Assembly (NCBI GenBank): GCA_963678705.1
Contig: OY783214.1
Coordinates: forward strand, 12,462,001-12,526,000
DNA: 64,000 nt
Direction of reading: 5' to 3'
From: Panorpa germanica
Taxonomy: Eukaryota > Arthropoda > Insecta > Mecoptera > Panorpidae
Shown: one piece after another, positions 1 to 11,408 of the stretch
Layout: each line of letters begins with the position of its first letter
Position numbering within the stretch: position 1 is the first letter of the stretch
Translations under genes and position numbers: made by a program
The notes under the pieces: model-generated
Databases searched by the model: none
What the model was told of the DNA's origin: nothing
The model's input: the letters and a program-made list of their open reading frames with translations, nothing else

Positions 1-403
1 AAAGGAAGAAAAACGGATTTTTAAAAATGTCTCATTGGTACAGTTGGCTCAGTTTTATTATTAGGACATTATTTTGTATATACCTTTAGCATTCAGTATT
101 CAGTGACATCTGTATTTTCTTTTCAACACTACATTCGTATATAAAATACAACTCACATAAACTTTTCATCAAACAGAATTCTACACCAGGAACCAACATA
201 GAATTTAAAATAAATTCACAAGTTGAAACCTGAATTGTTCCCGACTTGAGTGCGAACTCTTAAACAGAAGAAAGTAAAATGAACAATGAACAGAGACAGC
301 AGACAGATGCTGATCAATGTATTCATTTAAATACTTATTCAGAATTTTAAGATATTCTACTTATTTGACAAATATTTAACTATATATTTATTCAATAACA
401 TAT
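1..403. other. intergenic, nothing recognised
   Basis: AT-rich sequence with no open frame of 60 codons, no splice-bounded coding block and no repeat shared with the rest of the window that I could see. Confidence 0.5.
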
Positions 404-1173
404 TTAACCTTTAAGTAGTGACGTCAGTGTCTCACAGACACCGAGTAGACATATTTTAAGCTTATTTCGTCATTTGAAGTAATGGGCTTGTGTCCTCTGT
501 CTTAATTTCTATAAAAGTGTACTATATATTGATAAAGTGGATTACTACTAGTTACTATATGTTAGGAGATATTAACAGTTAAAAAAGTTATTTTGTCTTT
601 TTAATTATTAAAGGGATTCAACGCTGTACACATTCCAAGTGCATGTGACATCACAATCCTTGTGTAAGGTTACCAACCTTACAAGTCATTAATCTCTATT
701 ATATGTATTTATATATCAAAATATTAAATATTATTTACAGCTATTTCAAGGAACAATAAAATTTCAGTATTATGTCTGCCTTGGCAGGGTTAAATAAAAT
801 AAAAACTTTTTATTCTTTGATTTGACTTGATTGTTTGACTACCAACAGCTACAGAACATTACCAAAGCACTGACCTACTCAACAAATAACTGACGTTAAA
901 ATACATTTCACGTCATACAAATATGGCCGACCATTTCTAGCGCTAAAACTACAATTCAAACTTTTAATTGCTCTATCTCCGTCAACATTTAGATATTTAA
1001 TAAAATAGACACGCGAATACACATTTATCAACTTATTAATTAGTTATATAATAGTTAAAACTTATTAATAAATAATTAATTATTATTATTTAGTACTTGT
1101 CATATTCACCGTCTGTGAGACGTCACATCACCATTAATGACCTATCTTAACTACGTCAGTACTTCAAGGTTAA
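404..1173. mobile_element. piggyBac-like non-autonomous element with TTAA target duplication
   Basis: The direct repeat TTAA lies at 404-407 and 1170-1173. Inside it the termini are imperfect inverted repeats: the left end reads CCTTTAAGTAGTGACGT and the right end, read inward on the other strand, CCTTGAAGTACTGACGT (15 of 17 match). A second inverted block (GACGTC near TCTCACAGAC) follows inward on both sides, at about 421-440 and 1110-1126. TTAA duplication with CC-starting termini is the signature of piggyBac elements. No transposase frame is present, so it would depend on a helper in trans. Another TIR element occupies most of its interior. Confidence 0.65.
482..1032 (-). mobile_element. 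640-bp TIR element family, copy 1, truncated and nested
   Basis: This stretch is the reverse complement of the elements at 51,845-52,430 and 59,215-59,849. It begins with ATGGGCTTGTGTCC after a TA at 480-481 and matches the siblings until about 1032, where the homology stops before the other terminus. It lies inside the piggyBac-like element at 408-1169, so it either jumped into it or was carried as cargo. No coding capacity. Confidence 0.7.
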
Positions 1174-2128
1174 TAACAAATTTTATATTATATACAACGG
1201 AATTATATATTTAAGAAATGACGCAAAAACGATCTTATTTGATGGTTAATTATTGATTGGACATAATCTATGTATATAATAATGTTTCATTCCAATTTAA
1301 TTTATTTTGTCATACTACTTTTACTTCTCGTACTTACTTACAACTTTGTTTCATGTTTTAAGCAATAGATGTAGCTTGTAACCGTTTAGTTCAACTCATA
1401 TAGCACTCATAGTAGATCATGTGCTTCTTAGTACTGTTCTCAGATAAATTTATTCTCTATCCCTTCTGGGATGGAACCTTAACTGTCGCTAATCACCCAT
1501 ACTAATTGTCATACATTCTAGAATCGGAAATCTTATACTATTTGCTTTGTACCTAATAAATAACCATGGATAATATATTTCGATAAAAGTAATACACTGT
1601 GAACTATTTGGTTGAAGGGATGTAGTACATTTAAACCACATATTACACTATGTACGAGTAGATAGCTGAATTTCAAAATGGCTACTGCAAATGAGATCAG
1701 GAGTCATTTTTCTGCATTATCATCACCCAGTAACACCAGCACTAACACTATAAAGTGTAGTACGGTATGTATTTTGTCGTTGACCGCTACATGCTCGGAT
1801 ACGGCCGCAGTGAATTTCCCATTCACCACTTCAGAATGACTCTAATTACACGAGCTTTGTTGACAGTGTTACACAACAAAACACTAGCAAATGTTTGGAA
1901 CATGGACATGTCATGCTCTACGTCCAATGCGAAGAGTTATGTGAATATGCTTTCAGGAATATTTGCAATTTTAATCATAGTTATATTTAAACTTCTCGGA
2001 AAATTCATATTTATTGCTACTATAAATCAGTGAGAGTACTAAGAATGAAAATAGAGGAAATGTACTATACCAATTCATGTAAGAAACACTTACCCTGACC
2101 ACCACTAGGTTAATTTGAGGTTATAGCA
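1174..2128. other. intergenic, nothing firm
   Basis: The only open frame is 88 codons at 1767-2033 on the + strand. Its translation shows no domain, signal peptide or repeat and I do not treat it as a gene. Confidence 0.4.
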
Positions 2129-2129
2129 C

Positions 2130-2400
2130 ATGGGCTGAAAAGTCCCGGGCCTAACACATAGATGGCGCTAGTTTTATTGCAGTCACCAGTTAATACTAAC
2201 CTTCAAAAGACAGCTGTTAAAATGTCATGATATTCTATTCAGTAGTTTGTGAGTTATTGTGCTAAGGGTGACGTTACTTTTGTTATTTTCAAAACAATGG
2301 ATCAAAAACAATTTCGTGTTTTAATTTTAACTGATGGGAAAAATACCGTTCAAGCGAAGCTGTTATTTAATGAATTCTTTACCAATATTTAGTTGAAATG
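2130..2400 (+). mobile_element. mariner-type transposon, 5' end only
   Basis: The region starts with a terminus-like stretch (GGCTGAAAAGTCCCGGG at 2133) and leads into an ATG at 2297. The frame 2297-2392 begins MDQKQFRVLI and continues with a GKNTVQAK motif, which is the N terminus of mariner transposases (usual form MEKKEFRVLI, GKNTVEAK). It stops after 31 codons, and the rest of the usual roughly 345-residue transposase is absent. A second, more diverged copy of the same 5' region lies at 22,975-23,190. It is a dead fragment. Confidence 0.7.
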
Positions 2401-4815
2401 ATTCATAACTTACTTACACATTTAATATAGAGCATGTGTTACGAAATCATCACCTTCGTCCTTAAATACTCCTACTAAAAACACGGCTGTCTGTACTTTA
2501 GACAGACGTGATCCAAAGTTGCATGTGTTAAGAGTGGAATAACAATTGAGATAAAACGTAAAAGATAAATAAGAAGAACATCTTCCCAGTTTGACTTTTT
2601 GTAGGGTTCCAAGCTGGAGAAGTTGAGTTGATATTTAGTTAACAAAGATTCTTCAAGAGAACGTTTGTTAAGAGAAAGACAATGGAACATTGAGTAAACT
2701 TTAGATTTGATTTTACTTGGAGGGTAGATATAACTTTGTATAAGCACTCTTGTACTTTTGTTACCTAAAGCATCCGCAGAAAATTTTGCAGGGAAGGATT
2801 TAATAACCATAAACTCTTGTGCCCTAAATGTGTGAGGCTCCTCTCGTCAACACCTCCAATATATTAATATTTAATTTCCAATTTTTGGTGCTTTTAAACT
2901 GTTAAATATTTAAAACTAAAAACATTCCAAAAAAAGGAATGAAAGTTTAAAATGTGAGGTATTATTCGTCGAATTCGAAAATTACATTCTCTATCCACTG
3001 TATGTCCGTATGTCCTGTACGGACAATATATGATCGTATTCGTATAGTATTACGGTGCCATTTGCTGGTCATAAATTCATAAATAATTCACCCAAAATGC
3101 AGCTATTAATTTAGGGTTTATTCTCAACGTAGACTAGATTCTAGGACATGTGTACAACGACATCTACTAAGCCGTGTACAGCCAGCCAGACATTGTGGAT
3201 AATGATTTTTTATAAGCAGATTTATCATAGTAGTTATGAAAGATAAAATCATGCTTAAACAGTTACAGCAAAAACTCTGGATGATTATTATTAGTAAGTA
3301 GATATTAAGTAAGTAGATAGTAGTAGATATAAATAACGAGAACCAAAACATGGTTTAAAACTCATTCTATGACTTGATGGGGTTACGCCATTCAGCAGAA
3401 ACTACTTTAGATGGACAACGGGACCTTAATGTAAGCGTCTTCTAATGAAATTGGGTTTTTATAGATCCAGTAGCAGTAGATCCAGATCGTCTCTGGAACT
3501 AAATCTCTGTTTCATAGAATGGAATTTGTTATATTTAGAAACCAGACGCAAGTCCTGTTTTATGTCAAGAATATTTTTCGGACTTACATCTGCCAATTTT
3601 TTTTAAATTTAATAAAGTTTATTGATTGAAAAGCTTCATTTTTATGAATAATTTAGGCTGGTACATACATAGTAGCACCAAGGAAACTCTACAGAGATAC
3701 AATTAATTTAACACACGGGATTGTGTCCCTGCCGGCGCGGACAGCCCAATTAAACTGCCGGGGTAACGGAGAGGGAGAGAAGAGGTGGGCTAGGCTGTCA
3801 GGAGAGCCAGGTAAATAAGTGGAACATCCACGGGACGTAGACAGGTTAATAGAGACACAAGGATAGGGGTGTTAGGGTGAGTGGGTGGAAACTGCGATGG
3901 AGAGTTATTTTAATAGAGTTCCTGAGTGCTTGTAAATTAGCGTTGGACGATATAAGCAGAAGAAGATCTTAAATATGTTAAAATTTATATTTCCTAATTT
4001 TTTTGGATATGTTTTAAGAATTTTAAATATGTACAAGAGGTTGTCCTTGTTTGTTCAATGTGTTTGTATAGTGTTGTCTCTGTTTTTCTACAAATAGTCT
4101 CAGATTAATTGGAAATTCAGCGTTATTACGATATAAACGTGAATGTTTTTACTTACTAAATATATCTAATTCCCAAACTGTACCAGAAGCGAAGCGAACG
4201 AAGCGAACCATTTAAATGTGTATCCGATACACAATGGCTTTTTATTTCATGATGTTGTAATATCAGCTACTCCGGTCCGATCGTTTGGCGTTCCATTGAC
4301 CAGCTGATGAATTCTAGCTGAACGAATCGTTTGAAATTCATACTCCAATCGTTCATTTGTCGCCCTCTGTGATATTAACAGCAGAGGATTGTGTTACTAA
4401 CACTCGCCCCTAGCCTCACCTCCCTCCAATCTCTCCCAACAGTTGCTAGCAGTATTTCACTAGTGTTATATCAACCTTGTTCGGCTGTTACATACACATA
4501 TATTATGTAATTAATTAACAAAATTTGTTGTTGCTAATGAGCTAATAGCTTCATCAAATGTTATTAATTGTTTGTTAAATATCACAAATTTGTTTATGAT
4601 TTTTATTTATGTAGATACATATAGATTTATATTTATTTATAAATATTGCGATGGTATTTTTGTTAAACTAAATAGAAGAAGAGAGAGGGAGAGGTCTGAA
4701 AAACGTACTAGAAAATGTCTTAGAAGTAACTAAAAGAAACTGCAAATATATAGCCTGTTCCATGAAACACGTTTGCTAGGAGGCTCACCGATACATCATC
4801 AGAAATCGTCAGAAA
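2393..4815. other. intergenic, no gene recognised
   Basis: Contains a 111-codon minus-strand frame (2475-2810) without recognisable motifs, a GC-richer purine-rich patch at about 3728-3850, and a short GCGAAGCGAAC-type tandem at 4188-4208. None is supported as a gene. Confidence 0.4.
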
Positions 4816-4816
4816 T

Positions 4817-5033
4817 AAAAAAAAAAAAAAAAATTCTTGTAATATTTATTCATTTATTTATCGTAGGCCTATTACCGATATTGAGTATTATGTTGACAGT
4901 TTTCATGGGGTCCTACTACGTCTCATATATGTGGGCTACATTAGTTAAGAACATAATCCATTAATAACAATAAAACCCAAAAAATATAACGTTGGCCCGG
5001 GGTTTAAACCCGGAGACACGGAGTACGAGTTAT
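4817..5033 (-). repeat. tRNA-derived SINE copy, 5'-truncated or diverged
   Basis: Read on the minus strand, this matches the fuller SINE at 14,876-15,139 from the box-B region (CCGGGTTTAAACC, near 5015) through the shared body to a poly-A tail, which is the poly-A run at about 4817-4834 on the + strand. The tRNA head upstream of box B is poorly preserved. Confidence 0.7.
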
Positions 5034-5925
5034 ACACATTTTCCTCCATTCTTATAAGTGTGCGATGCCAGTCTTTACAGTCCCTAAACTCGCGAAGTTG
5101 GTGCAGAAATTACATCTGCATGTGTACGAGAAAGCTGGAAAATAAATATGTAGCTGGGGTAAGAACATTCCAAACTAATATGGATCACTGAAGTGTATTC
5201 GTGAATCAAACATTGTTCACCGTTGGCACGAGGGGTGCAATGTCATCGGCAATACCCTCATTCGCATACCACACGATCACAATCTAAACGAGTGCTGCAA
5301 CGCACCTATTCCATCTCAATGTCATACAAGCATAAGTGCTCTCGACTACTGTACCGTTATGAAAGTAATTATAAATTTTAAATATATATACTAAAGGTTA
5401 AAAACGAAATTTTTCAATATACAAATATATAAAAAAGCACTATTTTATCGAACAATATATCCAACATTTTCAATAGCATATTTCACTTTTGATTGTATGT
5501 CAACCATCAAAGAAGTTTTCTATCGAACCAATGGAACTTAGGGTATGTCATTCACGCCAACATATATTTGATCCTAGCCATGGGTGGTTTGAATTCAATT
5601 TCCTCTCTAAACATGTTGAATACGAGAAGAAACAAACCTCGGACGATTGACCACAACAGGTGGAGTGGAGACAGGGCGGGGAAGAGACAGGGTGAACTAT
5701 GTTTGTATTCCACGTTATTGAAACTGGTTCAACCTTATCATAATTCGTAGACTCGAACACACTGCAATGTTGGGCCTGACCTCTTGAACCCATGCGCTGT
5801 ACTAATTATACGAATTGTATTGTGCCAGTAATTGGTTTTCAATCATGAGGGTACTTTACCATTGTTGAAACAATGTAATGTTACATTTGTATTAATTGTT
5901 GGAGCGAAATTTAAATTGAGTGAAG
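5034..5925. other. intergenic, nothing recognised
   Basis: Two overlapping antisense open frames (5493-5750 + and 5548-5793 -) shadow each other and neither shows a known motif. Confidence 0.4.
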
Positions 5926-6345
5926 TGTTTTTTTTTTTGATGGCTTATGGTCGTTATTAGATTTATTTAGAGGTGTATATATTTTATTATATATAGGCAT
6001 GTGGCGTTAAAAACTACATACATTTATTTTACATCACCACTCTTATCTTTCTTTTTCTACTCTTCCCTTTTACTTCTCTCATCCACCATATTCTTTCTCT
6101 CTTCGTAGCAACAATTTCTCCAAACTCAAGCTATTTTCCACTTGCTTCATGTTTCCTCTCCTATCTTTTTCTTCACTCCTCTGTGAAACTCTGCTATCCT
6201 CCTTCCTTCCTTGCTTGTTTCCTTTCAACAAATCCTTTATCTTCTTTTTTCTAAAGATCGCATTCTTCCTTCCATGCTCCAACGCCTCCTTTTCTAGCTT
6301 ACACAACATGCAGTTGGACGAAATATAAATCACATCCTGCAAAGC
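5926..6345 (-). pseudogene. LINE 3' fragment with poly-A tail
   Basis: On the minus strand a frame (6342 down to 6079) contains CMLCKLEKEALEHG, the C-x2-C-x7-H part of the zinc-finger-like motif that ends many insect non-LTR retrotransposon polyproteins. The last cysteine is lost. It is followed by IKDLLKG, comparable with the copy at 22.2 kb (C-x2-C, H, C, then QLLKGG). Downstream, the sequence becomes purine-rich 3' UTR and ends in a poly-A tail (the T run at about 5928-5938). It is a 5'-truncated, decayed copy. Confidence 0.5.
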
Positions 6346-6389
6346 CTCACTCTATGTCTTCTTAATACAAGTTATCCTTCTTAGATAAA

Positions 6390-6724
6390 TCTTAATATAT
6401 ATAAATTACGTGTCACGTTGTGTGTCCGCGATGGACTCCTAAACTACTTAACCGATTTTAATCAAATTTGTACACCGTGTGCAGTTTGATCCAACTTGAA
6501 AGATAGGATAGCTTACATCTCAATTTATGATTGCAATATTATCTTATTGCAAATTAATTATCTGTATATGACATATGACATCTGGCGACGATGATGGCGA
6601 CATCTGTTGACTAGATTGAGTAAATATTCTGTTGACTAGATTGAGTAAATATTCAATAGATGGCGCTATGTAGTGTAATATGACAAAAACGTTAGACACA
6701 GCAACGCGTGGCCGGGACAGCTAG
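6390..6724 (+). mobile_element. non-autonomous Helitron
   Basis: It starts with TC (6390-6391) after an A and ends in CTAG (6721-6724) before a T, as expected for Helitrons inserting between A and T without target duplication. The 5' end carries the pattern common in insect Helitrons: an AT-rich lead, then a segment around CTCCTAAACTACTTAACCG. The 3' end has the GC-rich segment CAACGCGTGGCCGGGACAG just before CTAG, where the terminal hairpin normally sits. It contains a tandem 25-bp duplication at about 6608-6656. There is no Rep/helicase, so it relied on an autonomous partner. Confidence 0.75.
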
Positions 6725-9609
6725 TAATAGTATATAATATCAATTTATTGGTTTAAATAAAATTTTAAGAGCAGCGCAGTCTTCTGTGGAATCGTATTGT
6801 CGTATTATTATTCCCCTGTCAATTTTCTTTATCGGACGCTCTTGTTTCTACCAGTAAAAATACTGTATACTATTCAAAGAATGGTTAGTAATCTATTTAC
6901 AATAAAATATTTTTGCTTTGAGAAAAGCAACTTCTGATGTAATATGTAAATTTAAATTGATGTTTCTTTACATCAAACATCCATACATAGCACACACATA
7001 CATACTTAGTTATATCGTATATAGTTATTTTCTTTGTTTTATTTTTCGATTTTCTTTTATAATCTCAAATATAATAAAAACACTTTTAAGATAAACTTTG
7101 TTGGCACAATCAATCTATTTCTTCAAACAAAGTTGTAAATGTAAGTTCTTGAAAGGTTTCAAGTATTTCAGTTTTAAAAATGCACCCCGTTGCGTGGCGT
7201 GGCGTGGAATCAGTCAAGAATATCATGTACGATATATGTGCACTACTCTGCCAAGCAAAAGAAAATATGTAAACTAACACAGAGAATATGATATGACCAG
7301 TTTGGTTTAGCTTTAGCTTTGTGAAAGAATAAGATGAATTGGCAAGAACTTCAAACAGTTTACAAACTCAAACGTGTTCAAATTGAAAAACCACAAGTCA
7401 AGAATCTAGATTCGAGTAGATTGTGTTGTTTGAGTTCATTTGAACGGTTTAAAGTTAAACATACAATGTACACTGCTTAGCAAGTTTAACAGAGTACAAG
7501 AAGTAATCTAACAGCTGGCAGTCTCTGTTTTTCAAGAACAACTTTTGCCAATTGGTATTAGTATTTGTAGAATAGTAAAGTAGCATTTTGCCAATGGTTT
7601 TAAAACTCAATTTTTTTGAAAAAAATTTCGATAAAAAGCGCTTTATTTATCAACATAGTCCCCTTTAAGCTTGATACATTTAGTCCAGCACATTTTTTCC
7701 AATTTTTTCCAACCCAAATCTCTTACCGTTTGGAATCAAAAGAAATAGTCGCAGGGGGGTTAAATCTGAATAATATATATCTTTTTTCTAGAATACTACA
7801 ACATAATATATAGACATACTTATCTAGTAGCTTACATTTCAATAATTACACGGTGTGGTAGAGATTGCTCCAATGAACAATTCTACATGATTAGGTTACT
7901 GGGTCCGAGGGTTTAGTCCTGCGGAGTCTTCGAACATCTTCGTGTATTTTGGAACGTTGATCTGAATAATATACTGGATGGGTAGCAGTTCATAGCCGAA
8001 TTACTTGACTTGACGTAGCTTGCTTAAAATTTGACAGTAGTCTATTAATAGATGGCAGTTGACGGGAGCTGCGCGGGAAATTCAAAAATTCACTAAATTA
8101 TCAAACTATCCTTGTACTATTATGTTTTAGTCGCAAGGATAATAAAGAACACGAGTTCCTAAACTACGGCCCTTTTGTTAAACACCAAAGGGTGGCCGAA
8201 GTAGTCGTAAACTCTAACACTGAGAAAGAAATGGAACCATCTATCACCCATAACTATCCCGTTTATTTGCACCTGATGTTGCATAACATGGGATAAATTG
8301 AACTATTGATTAATGAATTTAACATTGTTAGAGCTGTCTCTGTTTGTTCAATGTTTTCATAAAGGTTTGTCTCTATTTATCTGCGACAAAAACAACATTG
8401 TATTAAGACTGTTGTGTCTGCATTGGTGGCCGCCTGAGCGATCTCCTAAAAGGTAGTAGCTAATAGAGTGGATTCAAACCCAATATTTTACGTTAATGTC
8501 TTCAGTTAAATTTTTATTGCCTGCTTTTTATAAAACCCATACCAATCTAACAATTACCATATATTACTCTAATATAAACCGTAAACTAATAATTCAATTT
8601 TATATTAAAAAACATTCGTGTACCAAATTCATATAGTATATAGTAACTTTTCAGTTTTGAAAGGTTAACTTTGATTATCCACTATGGTTATTAAAACGAG
8701 ATAAAAATATGTTTACAATGTGACTCGAAACACAACGTCCAAAACGGAAATGAAACCACTTATCCAACTATCAAGGCAAATAAAACATTTTATTTGGCTT
8801 CACTATTATAGATTACAAACTATTTCATTTATATAGCCAATATACGTCTCGTTTTCCCCTTTCCTAATCCCTATTTTGTGTCTCAGCTATTATTCATTTT
8901 GAGTTTTATACACTTGGTCTATCTCCTATTAACCCCACAATGTTACGAGAGATACTATGTTGGGTTTGTTCTATTTAGTGTATTATGATAATTAAAGAAT
9001 AAAGCGGCACGGTAATAATGATAATATTGTTGTTTATTGTGTTTCTTAATTCTTATCGCATTATTATTATTATAAACTGACAAATTTAACATTTGTTTAA
9101 CCGAGAATTGGAAAACCGGACTAAAATTCAACTCGCAGACATTTATTTCAAAAATAACAATTTCTTTGTTTTTTTTTCTTTGTGTTAAAAGCGCGTTATA
9201 TGTATATACAAAGACAAACAATTATTTTATTCGTTGTTCAATCCTTTAATTAATTAAAGACGAGATTGTATTGTGATAATATATACGAAATATAAAATAG
9301 GGACGCACTTTAACGCAGTGACACAGTGTCGACGACAGCTCCTGATGGGATACAAATGGCAGGATGACTCAACAAGGCAAAAAAAGTACAAACAGAAACA
9401 AAGACAGATGGATATTTAATTTAAATGATACACTGTTAAAAATTCATAAGAAATTAAAAGAATAATCGTTTTGTTTTTGTATCATTTTGATAGTAATTGT
9501 AAAACACTTGCGATTCACTTGTCAAAATTGAAATTTTTATTCCAAAATTACATTCCTTATAACACTTCGACCAGTTCTGTTATAATTACTAGTAAAATCA
9601 ATTAGATAT
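6725..9609. other. intergenic, nothing recognised
   Basis: A short GCGTG tandem sits at 7191-7208. Open frames at 7616-7813 (+) and 8955-9221 (-) are AT-driven and featureless. Confidence 0.4.
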
Positions 9610-9675
9610 ATTCAAGGTGACTTAACCAAGGTTACCTGTTACGTAAACGATTTTTCTTAATGTACAACGTTTTGT
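9610..9675 (-). repeat. short dispersed repeat, copy 1 of 3
   Basis: The reverse complement contains AAATCGTTTACGTAACAGG preceded by ACGTTGTACATTA. Closely similar blocks occur on the + strand at about 20,437-20,505 and 42,983-43,050. The class is unknown. Confidence 0.5.
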
Positions 9676-9718
9676 CTAGCTACATCAAACGTTTTTCTGA
9701 AAACTGTGTTTTTAGAAT

Positions 9719-10024
9719 CGGTGACCAAGATTTCTCAGAAACGGCTGAACCGATCAGTCTCAAATTTCAACACAACTTTCTTAAGTATATTTTTTAGTAA
9801 TTAATCGAAGGTTTCTTCTCACCGATAAATATGTTTTTTTTTATAAACAATTTTAGGCCAAAATTTTGGTCAAAAATCGATTATTTTTTTGAGAAGCCGC
9901 CATTTTTTCAAAAAAAGTTATTCTGCTCATTCCTTCGATTAATTACTAGATTATACATTACTTTAACGAAATCCGTTTGGTTTTCTCATTTTAGATAATT
10001 CAATCCAGAGATATCGTGGTCATC
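9719..10024. repeat. large imperfect foldback (inverted repeat)
   Basis: A perfect 17-bp inverted pair (9795-9811 TAGTAATTAATCGAAGG and its complement at 9932-9948) sits inside a longer diverged palindrome. The outer part GGTGACCAAGATTTCTC near 9720 pairs imperfectly with the complement of GAGATATCGTGGTCATC near 10,002-10,024. The loop is about 120 bp. There is no coding capacity. It may be a foldback-type or TIR element. Confidence 0.55.
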
Positions 10025-11300
10025 GCAAGATGCCTTTTTTTAGAGGAGCTCCGGGAGATCAGCTATAGCAGCTTTATTAAATTATTATTTTTACAAATAT
10101 TAAAATGTTAAAATGCAGTTAAAAGTTACCATAATATGTGTACAAATTTTTACAATAATACATTTAAAAGTCTTCTCAGGAAATTCTGAAAAATCGTTCT
10201 TTTTGGGTATAATAACTGTATAAAACCCCTTAAGTAAAATTTCATTTTTGAGAACTAGCACTAATCTTTAGCCACACTGCCCCAACTTCAACATTTTTAT
10301 AAATATCTATCATGATAAATTAACCATATAAATGAACCTGTATCTCAAAAACTGGATCACATCTGACTGCTCCTTTACATTCCCAACTCAACAAAAAAAA
10401 TGGCACCCACCAAAATGTGTGTTGACCAGTAGATTATTTGACTGACACATTAATGTTAACACACGTCTTTTATATTTGAACTTTTAATTATTTTGTATTA
10501 TTTTCAGCTAGTTAATTATGTGATCATTACGGTCCAACAACAAAACCCATCATACGCAATACAAAATTTAATTCTCTAAAGATCACAAATGTCAAAGACA
10601 CAAAGGTTTATCAAAATGTAGACATTTTAATTAAAATCAAATATGGCGTTAACATGTTTTAACATGCATATGTCACTACGCATGTGGTTAACATATATCG
10701 TTTTGTTCGACCAACACCTACCAGTGCGCTTTGTGTTCAAAATGATTGTGGACCCACCGGCAATCAATTACAGTTGTTTGATACACACGTTGCATGATGA
10801 CGTCAATCGCACTTACCTGAAATGAGAAAAATTTACATTATTATTTTGTTATTTACTTACTGATTGTTAGAAAACTTTCGGCGTATTAACAGTTACCCGG
10901 GTTCACACATGGGTATCCCTTTATTTATACTCTTTGCGAATTGTAAAATGCCCTGTGAACACGAACTACTATGTGTGCAACCATGCATATTCGTAAGCGA
11001 AGACGAATGTGCCGATCAGTGGTTAGAATTGGAATATTAGAAATGAAATTAATTTATTATGGGTGAATTTCTAGTCATGTACAGTGACAAAGTTAGACAC
11101 TATAGGTCACCAGCAGGCGTCCAAACCAAAGTGACATGTAACTTAAAACATCGGCATCCTCTATTGGTTCTATTTATTTACTGAAACAGTAATATAAATT
11201 AAAGTTCAACAAATTTAATACAGTCATATATAACAAACGTCAACTTCTGAATGAAAATATCTAATATCGAATGTTGGAGTCGCACTACTTGAGTTTGTTT
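10025..11300. other. intergenic, nothing recognised
   Basis: The sequence around 10,643-10,825 is open for 60 codons but shows no motif. A stretch at 10,898-11,010 is slightly GC-richer without recognisable content. Confidence 0.4.
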
Positions 11301-11408
11301 TACAGGACATACGAGGTTGATGCATTAAAACTTAATGAGTAAAACAACAGCTCCGCAGTGCAGCAACTGTCAGACGCAAATAACAGTCCATCATCTACTA
11401 GTAACCTG
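11301..11408 (+). repeat. dispersed repeat, inverted partner of 42,428-42,535
   Basis: About 108 bp are roughly 90% identical by eye to the reverse complement of 42,428-42,535. The shared block includes GTAAAACAACAGCTCCGCAG. The flanks do not match. The unit runs up to GTAACCTG on this side. The class is unknown. The downstream frame stays open for about 40 codons, so a degenerate element ORF is possible. Confidence 0.6.

Noticed and set aside
2475..2810. 111-codon minus-strand ORF with a real ATG
   Set aside because: No domain, signal peptide, splice extension or repeat partner; AT-rich DNA of this length yields such frames by chance.
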